NCBI RefSeq assembly: GCF_001591505.1
Contig: NZ_BCVA01000022.1
Span: forward strand, 1-64,000
DNA from: Neobacillus niacini NBRC 15566
GTDB taxonomy: Bacteria; Bacillota; Bacilli; Bacillales; Cytobacillaceae
Direction: 5' to 3'
DNA length: 64,000 nucleotides
In this document: positions 7,260 through 17,090 of the stretch, in pieces
Numbering within the stretch: position 1 is the first letter of the stretch
Layout: every line of letters begins with the position of its first letter
Notes under the pieces: generated by a model
What the model was told of the DNA's origin: nothing
The model's database searches: none
The model's input: only the letters and a program-made list of their open reading frames with translations
Program-made: the position numbers and the translations under genes

Positions 7260-9833
7260 CTAGAAATCTTCTGCAAAGCGTCTTCTATATTTAGCACTAT
7301 GGCAGGCATCACAGGTTGGAAATGAGTGATCCCAAGGGAGGTTCTTGCCACAGTTTCTACATTTTTTCACGAACTTGCGAATATCCGTTTTTAATTTATC
7401 TTGGACCTTGTCACTCATTTCTTCACGCAGCCGCTCCCAATATATCGCTTCCGTACGCTCACCTAATCGATATAAAAAGAGCAAATGCAAGCCAAGTGCT
7501 TTATATGCTAATTCGAGATCCTCTAAACTTCGTTCCTTGTATGGAGGTTCCGGTAAAGGAGTACCCTGGATAATTGCATACATCGTATCTTCCCATTGTC
7601 GTGTTAATGTCGGTTCATTTTTTGAGAAAGGGAGGTGTAAAAACCCATATAGGTCCATTAAAGGTAATCGTGCTTCAATTTCTGTCCCAGCAATCACATC
7701 GTAAAGGGAACGCTCCTCTGCCAAGGAAGCTTTCTTCGTTCCTGGTGGGCTTTTAAATTTCCCCCAAAGCTCAAAGAATGTTCCTAAATCACGATAATAG
7801 CGTTGGAAGCGCTCGAATACCGAGTTGGTTGGGGCAATGGCAAATGTATGCACGGGCTCATCCTCTTGATTCAGCAATCTCCTCATCAGCCTGATGTCCT
7901 TGGTAAATGCAACCTTTCCCACATCATAGATTCCTTTGCGACCTGCCCGGCCGGCGATTTGTTTCACTTCCTGCGAGGTTAACAACCGCCTTCTGGTTCC
8001 ATCAAATTTCTCATTTTCCAAAAACACAATCCGGCGAATCGGCAAGTTCAAGCCCATTCCAATGGCATCAGTCGATACAATGACCTTAGTTTTCCCAGTG
8101 TTAAATTGCTCAATTTGCTTTTTTCTTGTTTCTGGGGGCATGCTGCCGTAAATCATGCTGACTGAATGACCATCGCTTTGAAGCCGAGACGCCGTTTCAA
8201 GCACTCGCCTCCTTGAAAAACAAATCAGTGCATCCCCTTTTTTCACATGTTTAATATGGAATTCTTTTGTTTCCACTTCCAGCGGTGTATCGCGGCTGTA
8301 TTCGTATATCGTAATATCCGATTCTCCTAGCAATTGCAGCAGCATCGGTTTTGAATTCCTGCTGCCGATAATATGAACCTCATGTGCATTGGCTTTTGTG
8401 ATCGCTTTGTACCAAGAGAAACCCCGGTCCTTATCGGTAATCATTTGTGCTTCGTCAATAACGACAATATCATAGCTTTCTTTTTCATGAAACATTTCCA
8501 CCGTGCATGAAAAATGGTTAGCACCCGGTACCATTTTTTCTTCTTCACCCGTTTTTAACGAGCACGGTGTTCCTTCAGTATTTAACTTATCATAAACCTC
8601 AAGCGCCAATAATCTTAGTGGAGCTAGATACAAACCACTGTTTGCCTGCTTCATCTGCTCAAGTGCATGGTGAGTTTTCCCTGTATTGGTTTCACCTATA
8701 TGAAGAACGTAACGAACTCTTTCACCAAGCGACGGATTATACTCCTGACCAAAAATATCATCCATCATCCGTTCTTCTTCTTCTCGTTTTCGTTGTAATT
8801 CTGCTTCTTCCTCCGCCTTTTTACGTTCTCTTTCGGAGTAGTCCTTTTCAAAAATTTGCTGATGAACGGTAAAGTCAAAAGGAAGTACTGCAATTTTCAG
8901 TAAATTTGAAAGATATTCCTCTTGGATATCTTCAATAACATAATCTTCTACCTCATACAAAAGCTGTGTCATGCTCCCCTTTATGTAAGCAGGTGTCAGT
9001 TTTTCACCAAAGGCTTCCTGATACTGTTCCTTCATTACCTGCGGGAGTTTTTCCAAAATCCTCTTTGGGATTAACTCTGAAAGGTAGTCGGAAATTAAGC
9101 TTTCATAGACAAAAAAATACGTTTGATATTCATACAAGCTCCTGCCCCAGTTAACCGTTTTATGAATATCCCCTGTTAGTTCCTCAAAAAACTTCGCCAC
9201 CGTTGTGTACGAATCAGGATTAAAATGTCCTTCATCCACTAATTTTTCTTCTAGGGCAAAGGTATCGATGGTTTGGAATTTCACATTATTCTTGATATCC
9301 GCAGCTAATTGTTTGGCTGTGAAATGACGAACATAGAGATAAAGTTCAGGATAATCTTTCTCAAGCATTTCTGATGTCATTTCTTCTATTTTTTCTGCAA
9401 GTATATGACGCAATTCTGCCAAGCGGTTCACTTCTTGTCTTTTTATAAAATCTGCTTTCGCTTGGTGATATCTTTGTTCCCATTCCTCTTTTTGATTTGC
9501 AAAAGTTTCCTCGGTCCATTCACGCGCCTGAAATGGCTGATAGTCTCTCATTTCATCCCGAAAAAGTTTATTAATTAGTTTGCGGTCCACTCCTTGAACC
9601 TCGTACCCTTTTTCCCGCAAAAACTCTTTTTTCTCATTCTTCGGGACATCATTAGTGACCTTATTCAACCAAACATTGACCCAAATTTGCTCAAGATAAT
9701 GCCCGCGGTCATGTAAATATTCATTAAAAGACGGCAAACTTTCTTTTGACTCTAAATAATGATTCATATCTTCGATAACTTTATTCTTTGTATGTTCAAT
9801 CGCTTGAGGGTAAACGGCGGTTAGTTTATTCAA
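7260..9833 (-). CDS. Suv3-like superfamily 2 RNA helicase with a C-terminal zinc ribbon
   Basis: An 857-residue protein. The N-terminal ~350 residues are alpha-helical, charged and without a recognised domain, ending in an E/R-rich coiled coil (KKAEEEAELQRKREEEER). The helicase core then begins: GETNTGKTHHA (motif I), APLRLLALE (Ia), VIDEAQM (II, DEAQ), and QIAGRAGR (VI), the set typical of Suv3/SUPV3L1. The C-terminus has CRNCGK...CDACHS, a CxxC/CxxC zinc ribbon. Mitochondrial Suv3 unwinds RNA for a degradosome; the bacterial role is not known to me. The start is TTG with GGAGGG six bases before it. It is a single-gene unit. Confidence 0.85.
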   Translation of the reverse strand: MNKLTAVYPQAIEHTKNKVIEDMNHYLESKESLPSFNEYLHDRGHYLEQIWVNVWLNKVTNDVPKNEKKEFLREKGYEVQGVDRKLINKLFRDEMRDYQPFQAREWTEETFANQKEEWEQRYHQAKADFIKRQEVNRLAELRHILAEKIEEMTSEMLEKDYPELYLYVRHFTAKQLAADIKNNVKFQTIDTFALEEKLVDEGHFNPDSYTTVAKFFEELTGDIHKTVNWGRSLYEYQTYFFVYESLISDYLSELIPKRILEKLPQVMKEQYQEAFGEKLTPAYIKGSMTQLLYEVEDYVIEDIQEEYLSNLLKIAVLPFDFTVHQQIFEKDYSERERKKAEEEAELQRKREEEERMMDDIFGQEYNPSLGERVRYVLHIGETNTGKTHHALEQMKQANSGLYLAPLRLLALEVYDKLNTEGTPCSLKTGEEEKMVPGANHFSCTVEMFHEKESYDIVVIDEAQMITDKDRGFSWYKAITKANAHEVHIIGSRNSKPMLLQLLGESDITIYEYSRDTPLEVETKEFHIKHVKKGDALICFSRRRVLETASRLQSDGHSVSMIYGSMPPETRKKQIEQFNTGKTKVIVSTDAIGMGLNLPIRRIVFLENEKFDGTRRRLLTSQEVKQIAGRAGRKGIYDVGKVAFTKDIRLMRRLLNQEDEPVHTFAIAPTNSVFERFQRYYRDLGTFFELWGKFKSPPGTKKASLAEERSLYDVIAGTEIEARLPLMDLYGFLHLPFSKNEPTLTRQWEDTMYAIIQGTPLPEPPYKERSLEDLELAYKALGLHLLFLYRLGERTEAIYWERLREEMSDKVQDKLKTDIRKFVKKCRNCGKNLPWDHSFPTCDACHSAKYRRRFAEDF

Positions 9834-9907
9834 CTTCTTCCCTCCTTTATCACTATTTGGTACTTCGAGTTTATCACTAAATCAGAAATCGAACAAATAT
9901 TCGGACC

Positions 9908-10099
9908 TTAAATTTCTCGTTTAATGCAATATTGGTCGACTAAATCCTCTATCTGATCCAGTTCAGGAAAATCACCTGAAAATTCAAATTTGATTTCTTC
10001 AATGAATCGATTTTTGTTGTAGACATGAATCGCCCCATTTTGGTGGCTCACACTATATTCTGGTACAAATCGAAATCCGCTTCGTTCAATCGCTCCCAT
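9908..10099 (-). CDS. YbxH-like small protein (DUF5370 type)
   Basis: A 63-residue soluble protein beginning MGAIERSGFRFVPEYSV and ending in an acidic helix (ELDQIEDLVDQY). It resembles my memory of Bacillus YbxH; the function is unknown. SD AAAGGGG precedes the ATG. Confidence 0.6.
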   Translation of the reverse strand: MGAIERSGFRFVPEYSVSHQNGAIHVYNKNRFIEEIKFEFSGDFPELDQIEDLVDQYCIKREI

Positions 10100-10237
10100 G
10101 ATAATCCCCTTTTTTTTAATTTTTTTTAGTATTTACTATTGTGCTGTGGTTAATCTTCCAAAAACAGAACGGTACTAAGAGAACAGGTCTAATCATATTC
10201 TCATAGGAGAAACCAATTAGGAGGAGTGGAAAGTTAG

Positions 10238-11647
10238 GTGATAAACGTAAAGGTTCGTTTACGGCCGATTGTCAGCAAAATCAATTTACCCACTGTTTTG
10301 AAAACCACTTTCCTTCCGGGTGACTCAATGGAAAGATTATTCATTGCAACCCAGGTCGGAGAGATCTTCTTTTTAAGTAATGAAGGGATTAGGACTTTTT
10401 TAGATATTCGTCAGCGGATTATAAAACTTGGTGCGTCTGGCGGGTATGATGAACGAGGATTGCTTGGACTGGCATTTCACCCCCAATTTTATTATAACGG
10501 TCTGTTTTATATACATTATTCCGCAGCCGGAACTCAAGGTCCAGGAGCTCTTACTGAATCTTTTACACCTAACCCTTGTGACCCCAAAACTTTAAATCTT
10601 AGGTGGATAAATAGAGAAACCCACTATGACCATATTGATACAGTGGAGGAATGGATTTTACAATCCAATGGTCAACCTCAAAAACGCCGGACATTACTAA
10701 ACGTAAGAAGACCTTTTATGAATCATAATGGTGTCAATAGCTTGAACTTTTCACCTGAAACAGGGAGACTTGTTTTAACAACAGGTGATGGAGGATCAGG
10801 CTATGATCCCTTTAATTTAAGTCAGGATACGATGGAAATTGCAGGAAAGATCATTGAAATAGACGTTGGAAAAAATACAGGTATCCCGAACCCACCCGTT
10901 GTCACACGTTTCAATGAACTTCCCATATCTATTCAGGGAACGCTTAGTATAATGGCAAAAGGAGTTCGCAATATAACAGGCATTTCTTATCAAAGGTTGC
11001 AAAATCAGTATATTAAATATGTAGGAAATGTCGGACAGGATTTAGAAGAGGCAATTTTTTCATTCTTTCTTTCTAAACCAATACTAGTTACTCAGCTTGT
11101 TCAAGCCGCTTCAATGAATATTGGCCTTGACCCAGAAGGATTTGTTAACTTTGGCTGGCGGGGGTGGGAAGGTGCATTTCCTACTTCAGTTATCAGGGGC
11201 TGCACGAATAATCCAGCTTTAGATGAGAAAACAATTGTTTATTATAATGAAGCAATAAATACTTCAGTGAAGCGTCTTCAGCCTATGACTAGTTATTATC
11301 ATAGAGATCCACGACCAGATAAGTTTAGTGGAACCGCCCTTACAGGAGTGCAAGCCTATAAGGGTAATGCAATACCCGCTTTAACGGGAAGCGTTGTGTT
11401 TATCGACCTTTCCCGGAAAGAATCTCAACCTCAACCTAGAGGTGCCTTAGCCTACTCTAGGTTACGACAAGATGGTAAACAAAGTGATTTTAGGGTAATT
11501 CAAACCGAATATGATTATGGATCTCAAGCCGCGTATTATGTAAGTTTGGGAAGTAATCTGGAGCAAACTAGATTATATTTAGGGGTTTACGGATCGATGA
11601 AGGTGACTGATTTAAACCAGGGTACTGTTTTTGAAATTGTTCCTTAA
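10238..11647 (+). CDS. PQQ-dependent sugar dehydrogenase-like beta-propeller (GSDH/HHIP type)
   Basis: A 469-residue protein with soluble glucose dehydrogenase family features: RGLLGLAFHPQF, a FMNHNGVNSLNFSPETG block, TTGDGGSGYDP, the segment KGVRNITGISYQR, VGQDLEEAI and NFGWRGWEG. The family folds as a six-bladed propeller that binds PQQ and calcium. No signal peptide is present, which is unusual because most relatives are exported. The start is GTG; GGAGGAG lies 11 bases upstream. No pqq genes are in the window, so a dehydrogenase activity is not certain. Monocistronic. Confidence 0.75.
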   Translation: MINVKVRLRPIVSKINLPTVLKTTFLPGDSMERLFIATQVGEIFFLSNEGIRTFLDIRQRIIKLGASGGYDERGLLGLAFHPQFYYNGLFYIHYSAAGTQGPGALTESFTPNPCDPKTLNLRWINRETHYDHIDTVEEWILQSNGQPQKRRTLLNVRRPFMNHNGVNSLNFSPETGRLVLTTGDGGSGYDPFNLSQDTMEIAGKIIEIDVGKNTGIPNPPVVTRFNELPISIQGTLSIMAKGVRNITGISYQRLQNQYIKYVGNVGQDLEEAIFSFFLSKPILVTQLVQAASMNIGLDPEGFVNFGWRGWEGAFPTSVIRGCTNNPALDEKTIVYYNEAINTSVKRLQPMTSYYHRDPRPDKFSGTALTGVQAYKGNAIPALTGSVVFIDLSRKESQPQPRGALAYSRLRQDGKQSDFRVIQTEYDYGSQAAYYVSLGSNLEQTRLYLGVYGSMKVTDLNQGTVFEIVP

Positions 11648-11659
11648 TTCTTCCGAACA

Positions 11660-11692
11660 AAAAAGGGAGTGGAGTAAATCCATTCCCTTCAT
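11660..11692 (-). terminator. Terminator of the DUF4822-type lipoprotein gene
   Basis: GGGA[A/G]TGGA arms around a 5-base loop; on the minus strand they run into TTTTTT. It separates this gene from the convergent propeller gene. Confidence 0.7.
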
Positions 11693-11712
11693 CGCTGCGC
11701 GCCAATTAGTCA

Positions 11713-12675
11713 TTAAAATTTAGTGAATTTTAGTTTGAAATCACCTTTATATGGAACATGTTCAACTGTTATCGTTATGTTTTTACCATCTTTATCTTTA
11801 CCCATTCTTTTATAAGTAAATTTCTTTTCATTCAGCTCTGTCAGTTCAAGAACTGCACCGTACTTCATTCCTATTGAAACATGTGCTCGTATCTTATTAC
11901 CGTGTACAACATCGTAATAGCCGTAATCCCCACGGCTTGCTCCTGTTTTCGCATCAAAAAATTCATATTTATTTGTCTTAAAATCATATTTCGCAAGCCC
12001 TAGAAAATTTGTGTTATAGGGTGACACATCATTGCCGTTTTCATCTAATGCCACAGTCCCTTGCCAAAGGGTGTCTGATAGAATTTTATCTCCATCCTTA
12101 TCTGTAACAATTTCCCCCGTTTTTGTTACCAAGGTCTTATCGGGTTCTGTAAAAGATAGGTTTGTTTCTTTATATGGAATATGATCAACAAATACCTCTA
12201 CTTCGTTACCATTCGCATCTTTTCCCATTCTCTTATAAGTAAAGATGTCTTTATTGAGTTTTGTTATTTCCACAACAGCTTGGTAACCCATTGATTCAGA
12301 TATTAATACTCTGATCTTTCCATCATTGGTGAGAAAGAACGTTCCTTTGTCACCGCGGCTCTTTTTTGTGGTTTTATCAAAAAATTCATATCTCGCGGTT
12401 TTATCGTCGTATTTTGCTAGACCAATAAAGCTTGCGTTTTCTTTTGTTAAGTCATTTTTATCCTTATCATATACCTTGGTACCTTGCCAATTTGTGCTAC
12501 TAAGAATATTAGCTAATTCCTGTCCTTTGGTTTCCTTATTTTGTTCACTTCCCTTTTTTTCAGTTTGTTCTTGTTTCTGGTCATTTGTTTGCGCTTGTGT
12601 GATTGTGCCGCATCCTGAAATAACTAAAGTTAACCCAAGAAGAATAGACGGTAACATTTTTGCCTTTTTGTTCAT
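11713..12675 (-). CDS. Lipoprotein with two tandem DUF4822-like domains
   Basis: A 320-residue lipoprotein. A lipobox VISGC at about 18-22 follows a hydrophobic signal; a K/E/Q-rich linker comes next. Then two copies of a ~125-residue unit follow, each with STNWQGT/DTLWQGT, FxGLAKYDxKTxxYEFFD, SRGDxG, and a terminal FTYKRMGKDxxG...HxPYK. The repeats are clearly homologous and imply internal duplication. The family is known to me as DUF4822; its function is unknown. It is probably anchored on the outer face of the membrane. Confidence 0.75.
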   Translation of the reverse strand: MNKKAKMLPSILLGLTLVISGCGTITQAQTNDQKQEQTEKKGSEQNKETKGQELANILSSTNWQGTKVYDKDKNDLTKENASFIGLAKYDDKTARYEFFDKTTKKSRGDKGTFFLTNDGKIRVLISESMGYQAVVEITKLNKDIFTYKRMGKDANGNEVEVFVDHIPYKETNLSFTEPDKTLVTKTGEIVTDKDGDKILSDTLWQGTVALDENGNDVSPYNTNFLGLAKYDFKTNKYEFFDAKTGASRGDYGYYDVVHGNKIRAHVSIGMKYGAVLELTELNEKKFTYKRMGKDKDGKNITITVEHVPYKGDFKLKFTKF

Positions 12676-12751
12676 TTTTGTCGTCTCCTCATTTCTTTAT
12701 TTTGGTGTCAATTACATGGTTTTGTTCCTAAGTAAGTCTTTACAAACCTAG

Positions 12752-13459
12752 TTATTTTGCCCCTGCTTTTACCAATATATTTTCAATCTCTTTAAAACCA
12801 TTCTTTCGTGCATGCTGTAAAGGGGTTACATGATTTCGATCGGGAATTTTCACGTCTGCGCCATGATCGATCAACAATTGCACTGTTTGCTGCTGTTTTT
12901 CATCACCATTATTCAAAATTATAGCTTCTAGTAAAGCTGTCCAGCCGAGATCATTTATATGATTTATATCGATATCAGTATTGGTTAGAAGTTCTTTAAT
13001 AACATCTACATATCCATGTTCCGAGGCAGGGATTGAAGCAGTTCCTCCATACCGATTCGTAAGAGATGAGTCGGCACCGGCTTTAATCGTAAGTTTTAAA
13101 ATTTCAATATACCCTTCAGCACCAGCATACAGGAAGGGGTTATTTTCGATATCATCCTGAATGTTGACGTCTGCTCCCGCGTCAATAAGTATTTTTGCAG
13201 TCTCTAAATCGTTGTTGTATGTCGCAATCATTGTGGGAGTTCGCCCTTCTGAGTCCTGCGTATTAATATCGACACCTTCCTCAATCAATCTTCTTACGGT
13301 ATCCGCGTCTTTGCCTTTTGCTGCTATAATCAGTTGTTCCTCCATATCTATCACTACCTTTATCTCATTCACCTTTTTATTTGTATTACCATCATTAACA
13401 GAGACACAGCCATGAAGAATGAATATAGTTCCAAAGACGATTGCTTGGCGCCTCCGCAT
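12752..13459 (-). CDS. Ankyrin-repeat lipoprotein
   Basis: A 235-residue protein with a short signal and lipobox LHGC, a spacer, then about five ankyrin repeats (AAKGKDADTVRRLIEEGVD, EGRTPTMIATYNNDLETAK, and others) to the C-terminus. It is likely a surface or periplasmic-side adaptor that binds proteins. I chose the ATG at 13459 with the AGGTGG SD; the GTG codons further upstream overlap that SD. Confidence 0.75.
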   Translation of the reverse strand: MRRRQAIVFGTIFILHGCVSVNDGNTNKKVNEIKVVIDMEEQLIIAAKGKDADTVRRLIEEGVDINTQDSEGRTPTMIATYNNDLETAKILIDAGADVNIQDDIENNPFLYAGAEGYIEILKLTIKAGADSSLTNRYGGTASIPASEHGYVDVIKELLTNTDIDINHINDLGWTALLEAIILNNGDEKQQQTVQLLIDHGADVKIPDRNHVTPLQHARKNGFKEIENILVKAGAK

Positions 13460-13602
13460 AATTTTCACCACCTATCGGTTTACTATTGCTATCCTCCTTC
13501 ATTCATTTGGCCATACATTTATGTTAAACCGAAATATTAAACTCCCTCGAAAGAATTTCTTAAAAAAAGATAAACTTTTTCAGAAAATTTCTTCATGTTT
13601 AT

Positions 13603-13640
13603 AAAAAAATATCCGCCACCTTATGTGACGGATTGTATTT
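13603..13640 (-). terminator. Terminator of the two-component operon
   Basis: ATCCGTCAC/ATAA/GGTGGCGGAT followed by TTTTTTT on the minus strand, just past the response regulator stop. Confidence 0.75.
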
Positions 13641-13652
13641 TTACTATTAATT

Positions 13653-14339
13653 TTAAACATTGAATCGATAGCCTGCTCCCCAAACCGTTTCCAAGTATTT
13701 CGGATGGGCGGGATCTTTTTCAATTTTCCCGCGTATTTTTCTGATATGGACGGTCACCGTTGACACATCCGCTGCCATTTCATAGCCCCAAATATGTTCA
13801 TATAGCTGCTCTTTGTTCAAGACTTGATTCGGGTGATTTACAAGAAATACCAACAAATCAAATTCCTTTGTTGTGAACGATGTCTCCTCACCGTTAAGAT
13901 AAACTTTACGCGCTGACTTATCAATCATAATCTCTTTAACCTTAATCATATTTGATTTCGTTTGATTTCCAGCTAGTCGTTCATACCGATCTATATGTGC
14001 CTTCACCCTAGCTACCAACTCACTTGGACTAAAAGGCTTAGTAATATAATCATCTGCTCCTAAACCCAGACCTCGGATTTTATCGATATCCTCCTTTTTT
14101 GCAGAAACAAACAGAATCGGAATATTTTTAACTTGCCGTACTTGTTTGCATATATCAAACCCACTTACCCCAGGGAGCATGATGTCTAAAATTATCAAAT
14201 CATAATCATTTTCAAGTGCCATTTGGAGTCCTGAATCACCACTATGTTCAACATCTACTAGGAACTGATTAATTTCTAGATAATCTCTTTGTAGTTCTGC
14301 GATACTGACTTCATCTTCGATCAATAATATCTTTTTCAT
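13653..14339 (-). CDS. OmpR-family response regulator
   Basis: A 228-residue regulator. The receiver has the acidic pair ED (9-10), phosphoacceptor Asp in LDIMLPG (about 52) and K in YITKPF. The C-terminal winged helix has FTTKEFDLLVFLVNHPNQ and VTVHIRKIRGKIE. It starts two bases after the histidine kinase stop, with AAAGGTG inside the kinase end, so the pair is co-transcribed. The target genes are unknown. Confidence 0.9.
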   Translation of the reverse strand: MKKILLIEDEVSIAELQRDYLEINQFLVDVEHSGDSGLQMALENDYDLIILDIMLPGVSGFDICKQVRQVKNIPILFVSAKKEDIDKIRGLGLGADDYITKPFSPSELVARVKAHIDRYERLAGNQTKSNMIKVKEIMIDKSARKVYLNGEETSFTTKEFDLLVFLVNHPNQVLNKEQLYEHIWGYEMAADVSTVTVHIRKIRGKIEKDPAHPKYLETVWGAGYRFNV

Positions 14340-14341
14340 CT

Positions 14342-15784
14342 TTACACACCTTTCTTCAAAGAAAAGAAAACACTTGTACCTTTGCCTTTCTCGCTAGTTG
14401 CCCAAATCTCACCATCATGCTCTTCAATGATGTGTTTGGCAATGGCTAGTCCTAATCCACTTCCACCAGTCCGGGAATTTCTAGACTTTTCTGCCCGGTA
14501 AAAACGATTAAAAATATATGGCAACGCAGAAGGTTCAATTCCATAGCCATTATCCATTACTTCTAAGACGACATCAAAAGGGCCTTCATGCAGTTGAATT
14601 GAAATATACTTATCATCTTTATTCATATACTTCACACAATTGTTTATGAGATTTACTAAAACACGTTTTAACTTTTCCCGGTCAGCACTCACGTATATCG
14701 GTTTATTAGGTGGATGGTGGTGAATCTTTATACCTTTTTGAACCAAATCAAGATGAAGTTTTTCTACAAAATCTTGCATGTATTCAACCAATTCAATCGT
14801 TTCAAAAGTGAAGGACTCTTTCTTTAAATCTAGTTTTGAAAATAAAAATAGTTCATCGATTAATGAATCCATGTCCCTCGCTTTGACATGAATGGTGGTT
14901 AAATACTTCTCCATTTTCTCTTGGGTATTTGCTACACCGTCTTTTATTCCCTCGACATAACCGATAATGGAAGTAATCGGTGTTTTTAAATCATGAGAAA
15001 TATTTGAAAGAAGTTCTTTTCGATTTTCCTCATATTGAAGTTGGAGGGTGATTGACTCCTTAAGTTTTAGTCTCATTTCCTCAAACGTTTTATTTAATTG
15101 TCCGATTTCATCATTGGAAGTTGTTTTGATTTCAAAATGTAAATCACCCGATTTAATCCGTTCTGCACCCTCTTTAAGAATGGAAATCGGCTTGATTATG
15201 CTTCTTGACACTAAATAGTTTAATATCCCAATAATCATGATAAATAGAAGCAGTAAAAGTCCTAATAAAATGGGAAACAGTTCTTGAATCAATTGAGTAT
15301 TTGAGCTTACCTTCCTTAAAACAAAAATACTTCCTTTACTTTTGTCTGAAAAATAAAAATCAAACTTTACATAAGTAAAATAAAAGTCATTGAGTTTAAT
15401 GGAATCCCGCGTGTTTATATTCGTTTCCTCAAACTTAGGGAGTGACGTACCCAATGCCTGCTGGCTTAACGTGGAAGTCGCATACTCAATGTTGCGATCT
15501 TTTCTTACGACAATTTTGATCTCTTGCTGTTCAAGCTTCTTCAATTGCTCTTTATTTAATAGCTGCTCAGGGTTATTTTTCGCCAAAAGTTTTAAATCAA
15601 GAAACACACTTTCCTCAACAGGAGTCAAAGGTTTTTGAAGATATGATTTCTTATAAAAGTTCGCGATCGAATTTACATCGCCCGTTATCGTAAAAAGAAG
15701 CAAATAACCAGCCGCTAAAAACAAAGAAATAGAAAAAACAATGACCCCCACGTATGACAACAGAAACCTCATTTTAATGGACAT
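14342..15784 (-). CDS. Membrane sensor histidine kinase
   Basis: A 480-residue kinase. Membrane helices lie at about 7-30 and 170-190 around a ~140-residue extracellular sensor. A HAMP region follows, then HisKA with SHDLKTPITSIIGY (His of the H-box), and HATPase with NNCVKYM (N-box), DNGYGIE (G1) and GGSGLGLAI (G2). It precedes its response regulator, the reverse of the more common order. GGAGGTG lies before the ATG. The signal is unknown. Confidence 0.9.
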   Translation of the reverse strand: MSIKMRFLLSYVGVIVFSISLFLAAGYLLLFTITGDVNSIANFYKKSYLQKPLTPVEESVFLDLKLLAKNNPEQLLNKEQLKKLEQQEIKIVVRKDRNIEYATSTLSQQALGTSLPKFEETNINTRDSIKLNDFYFTYVKFDFYFSDKSKGSIFVLRKVSSNTQLIQELFPILLGLLLLLFIMIIGILNYLVSRSIIKPISILKEGAERIKSGDLHFEIKTTSNDEIGQLNKTFEEMRLKLKESITLQLQYEENRKELLSNISHDLKTPITSIIGYVEGIKDGVANTQEKMEKYLTTIHVKARDMDSLIDELFLFSKLDLKKESFTFETIELVEYMQDFVEKLHLDLVQKGIKIHHHPPNKPIYVSADREKLKRVLVNLINNCVKYMNKDDKYISIQLHEGPFDVVLEVMDNGYGIEPSALPYIFNRFYRAEKSRNSRTGGSGLGLAIAKHIIEEHDGEIWATSEKGKGTSVFFSLKKGV

Positions 15785-15904
15785 ACTTCACCTCCAATCA
15801 ATTTTCAACTAAATACCCATCAAGATAATTGAACCATATCACACAAATCTTAAAAATTTCGAAAAAATAAAGAAAAATTCTCAAAACAGGCTAGAAAAAA
15901 ATAC

Positions 15905-15932
15905 AAAAAACGCTGCATAAACAGCGTCTTTT
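15905..15932 (-). terminator. Terminator of the first yitT-family gene
   Basis: ACGCTG/cataaa/CAGCGT with A-runs and T-runs on both sides. A small dyad GGTG-acag-GCACC follows at 15942-15954. Confidence 0.65.
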
Positions 15933-15970
15933 GCATAAATGGTGACAGGCACCTTTTAATGTCTATTTGC

Positions 15971-16843
15971 TTAATGAACATCATGCTTCTTGAAGTTACC
16001 ACCTTTAACTTCGGCTACATCATATACGATAACAAAAGCATTTTCGTCAATTTCATTAATGATTTCTTTCATTTTGCTATCTTCTAAACGGTTAATCACG
16101 CAATTGATTTCCTTAAATTTTTCGTTTGTATAACCGCCTTCCACTACATTATAAGTTGCCCCGCGTCCTAAGTTCTCACGAATCTTTTCTACCATTAGTT
16201 CTGGTTCATTGGTTATAATTTTAAATGTTTTTGAACCACTTAAACCTTCTTCCACGATATGTATCACTTTAGATGCAATATAGTAAGCAATTGCCGAAAG
16301 AATGGCTCCTTGAAGACCGAAGACGGTTGACACCACAATAAAAACAAACATGTTTAAAAATAAAATAAGATCGCTAGTCCCAAATGGTAATTTACGAGAA
16401 AGTAATACGGCTAACATATCAATACCATCTAATGCACCACCATTTCGTAATGCTAACCCCATCCCAAAACCGATGATAATTCCACCAACAACTGTTATTA
16501 GCAAGGTATCTCCTTCAATAATGGGTGGTAAGTGGTGCATAAGTAATGTTCCTATTGCTAATGAAGCAATACCAATAACCGAATAAATAGCAAAACCGGT
16601 ACCAATCTGTTTATAACCTAAAAATACAAATGGGATATTCAGAACTGCAATGAGGAGCCCTAAAGGTAATCCAAATAAATTCGAACCAACAATACTCAGT
16701 CCTGTCACACCGCCATCTGATACATTATTAGGAATTAATACCGTTTCTAGTCCATATGCAGTAATAATGGCCCCCATAATAACCAACAAAGCACGTGAAA
16801 TCATTTTTAGTTTATTGGGTTTTAGTTTCGTGCTTGCACTCAA
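15971..16843 (-). CDS. YitT-family membrane protein (DUF161 + DUF2179)
   Basis: A 290-residue protein with five or six membrane helices in the first ~200 residues (signature IIGFGMGLALRNGGALDGIDMLAV) and a cytoplasmic C-terminal DUF2179 domain (FKIITNEPELMVEKIRENLGRGATY). The family is widespread in Bacillus with several paralogues; the substrate is not established. The start is TTG at 16843 with TAGGAG six bases upstream. A paralogue lies at 49402. Confidence 0.85.
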   Translation of the reverse strand: MSASTKLKPNKLKMISRALLVIMGAIITAYGLETVLIPNNVSDGGVTGLSIVGSNLFGLPLGLLIAVLNIPFVFLGYKQIGTGFAIYSVIGIASLAIGTLLMHHLPPIIEGDTLLITVVGGIIIGFGMGLALRNGGALDGIDMLAVLLSRKLPFGTSDLILFLNMFVFIVVSTVFGLQGAILSAIAYYIASKVIHIVEEGLSGSKTFKIITNEPELMVEKIRENLGRGATYNVVEGGYTNEKFKEINCVINRLEDSKMKEIINEIDENAFVIVYDVAEVKGGNFKKHDVH

Positions 16844-17018
16844 TTGAATCTCCTACTTTCGTAACTTTTATATAGTTTCACTTTGTTTTTCTTTATGTAT
16901 TCTACACTGTGCCACCCTCTCAACTTTTTCATTATATTTGAATCTTCCTTGTTAAACAAAATGAAAGGGGGGATAATTCTTAATTTTGTTGGATTTATTG
17001 CTTTCCTTAAAAGAAAAT

Positions 17019-17052
17019 GAGACCAAATCTATTATAAGATTTGGTCTCCTAA
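17019..17052 (-). terminator. Terminator of the ccpN-ppsR-ppdK operon
   Basis: A perfect stem GAGACCAAATCT / AGATTTGGTCTC, followed on the minus strand by ATTTTCTTTT. Confidence 0.75.
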
Positions 17053-17090
17053 TGGTTAATTATCTTTATTGTTTCTTCATGATAAGAGAT

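Noticed and set aside
12326..12751. 141-codon plus-strand ORF opposite the DUF4822-type lipoprotein
   Set aside because: Mirror frame of a well-supported lipoprotein gene; no SD.
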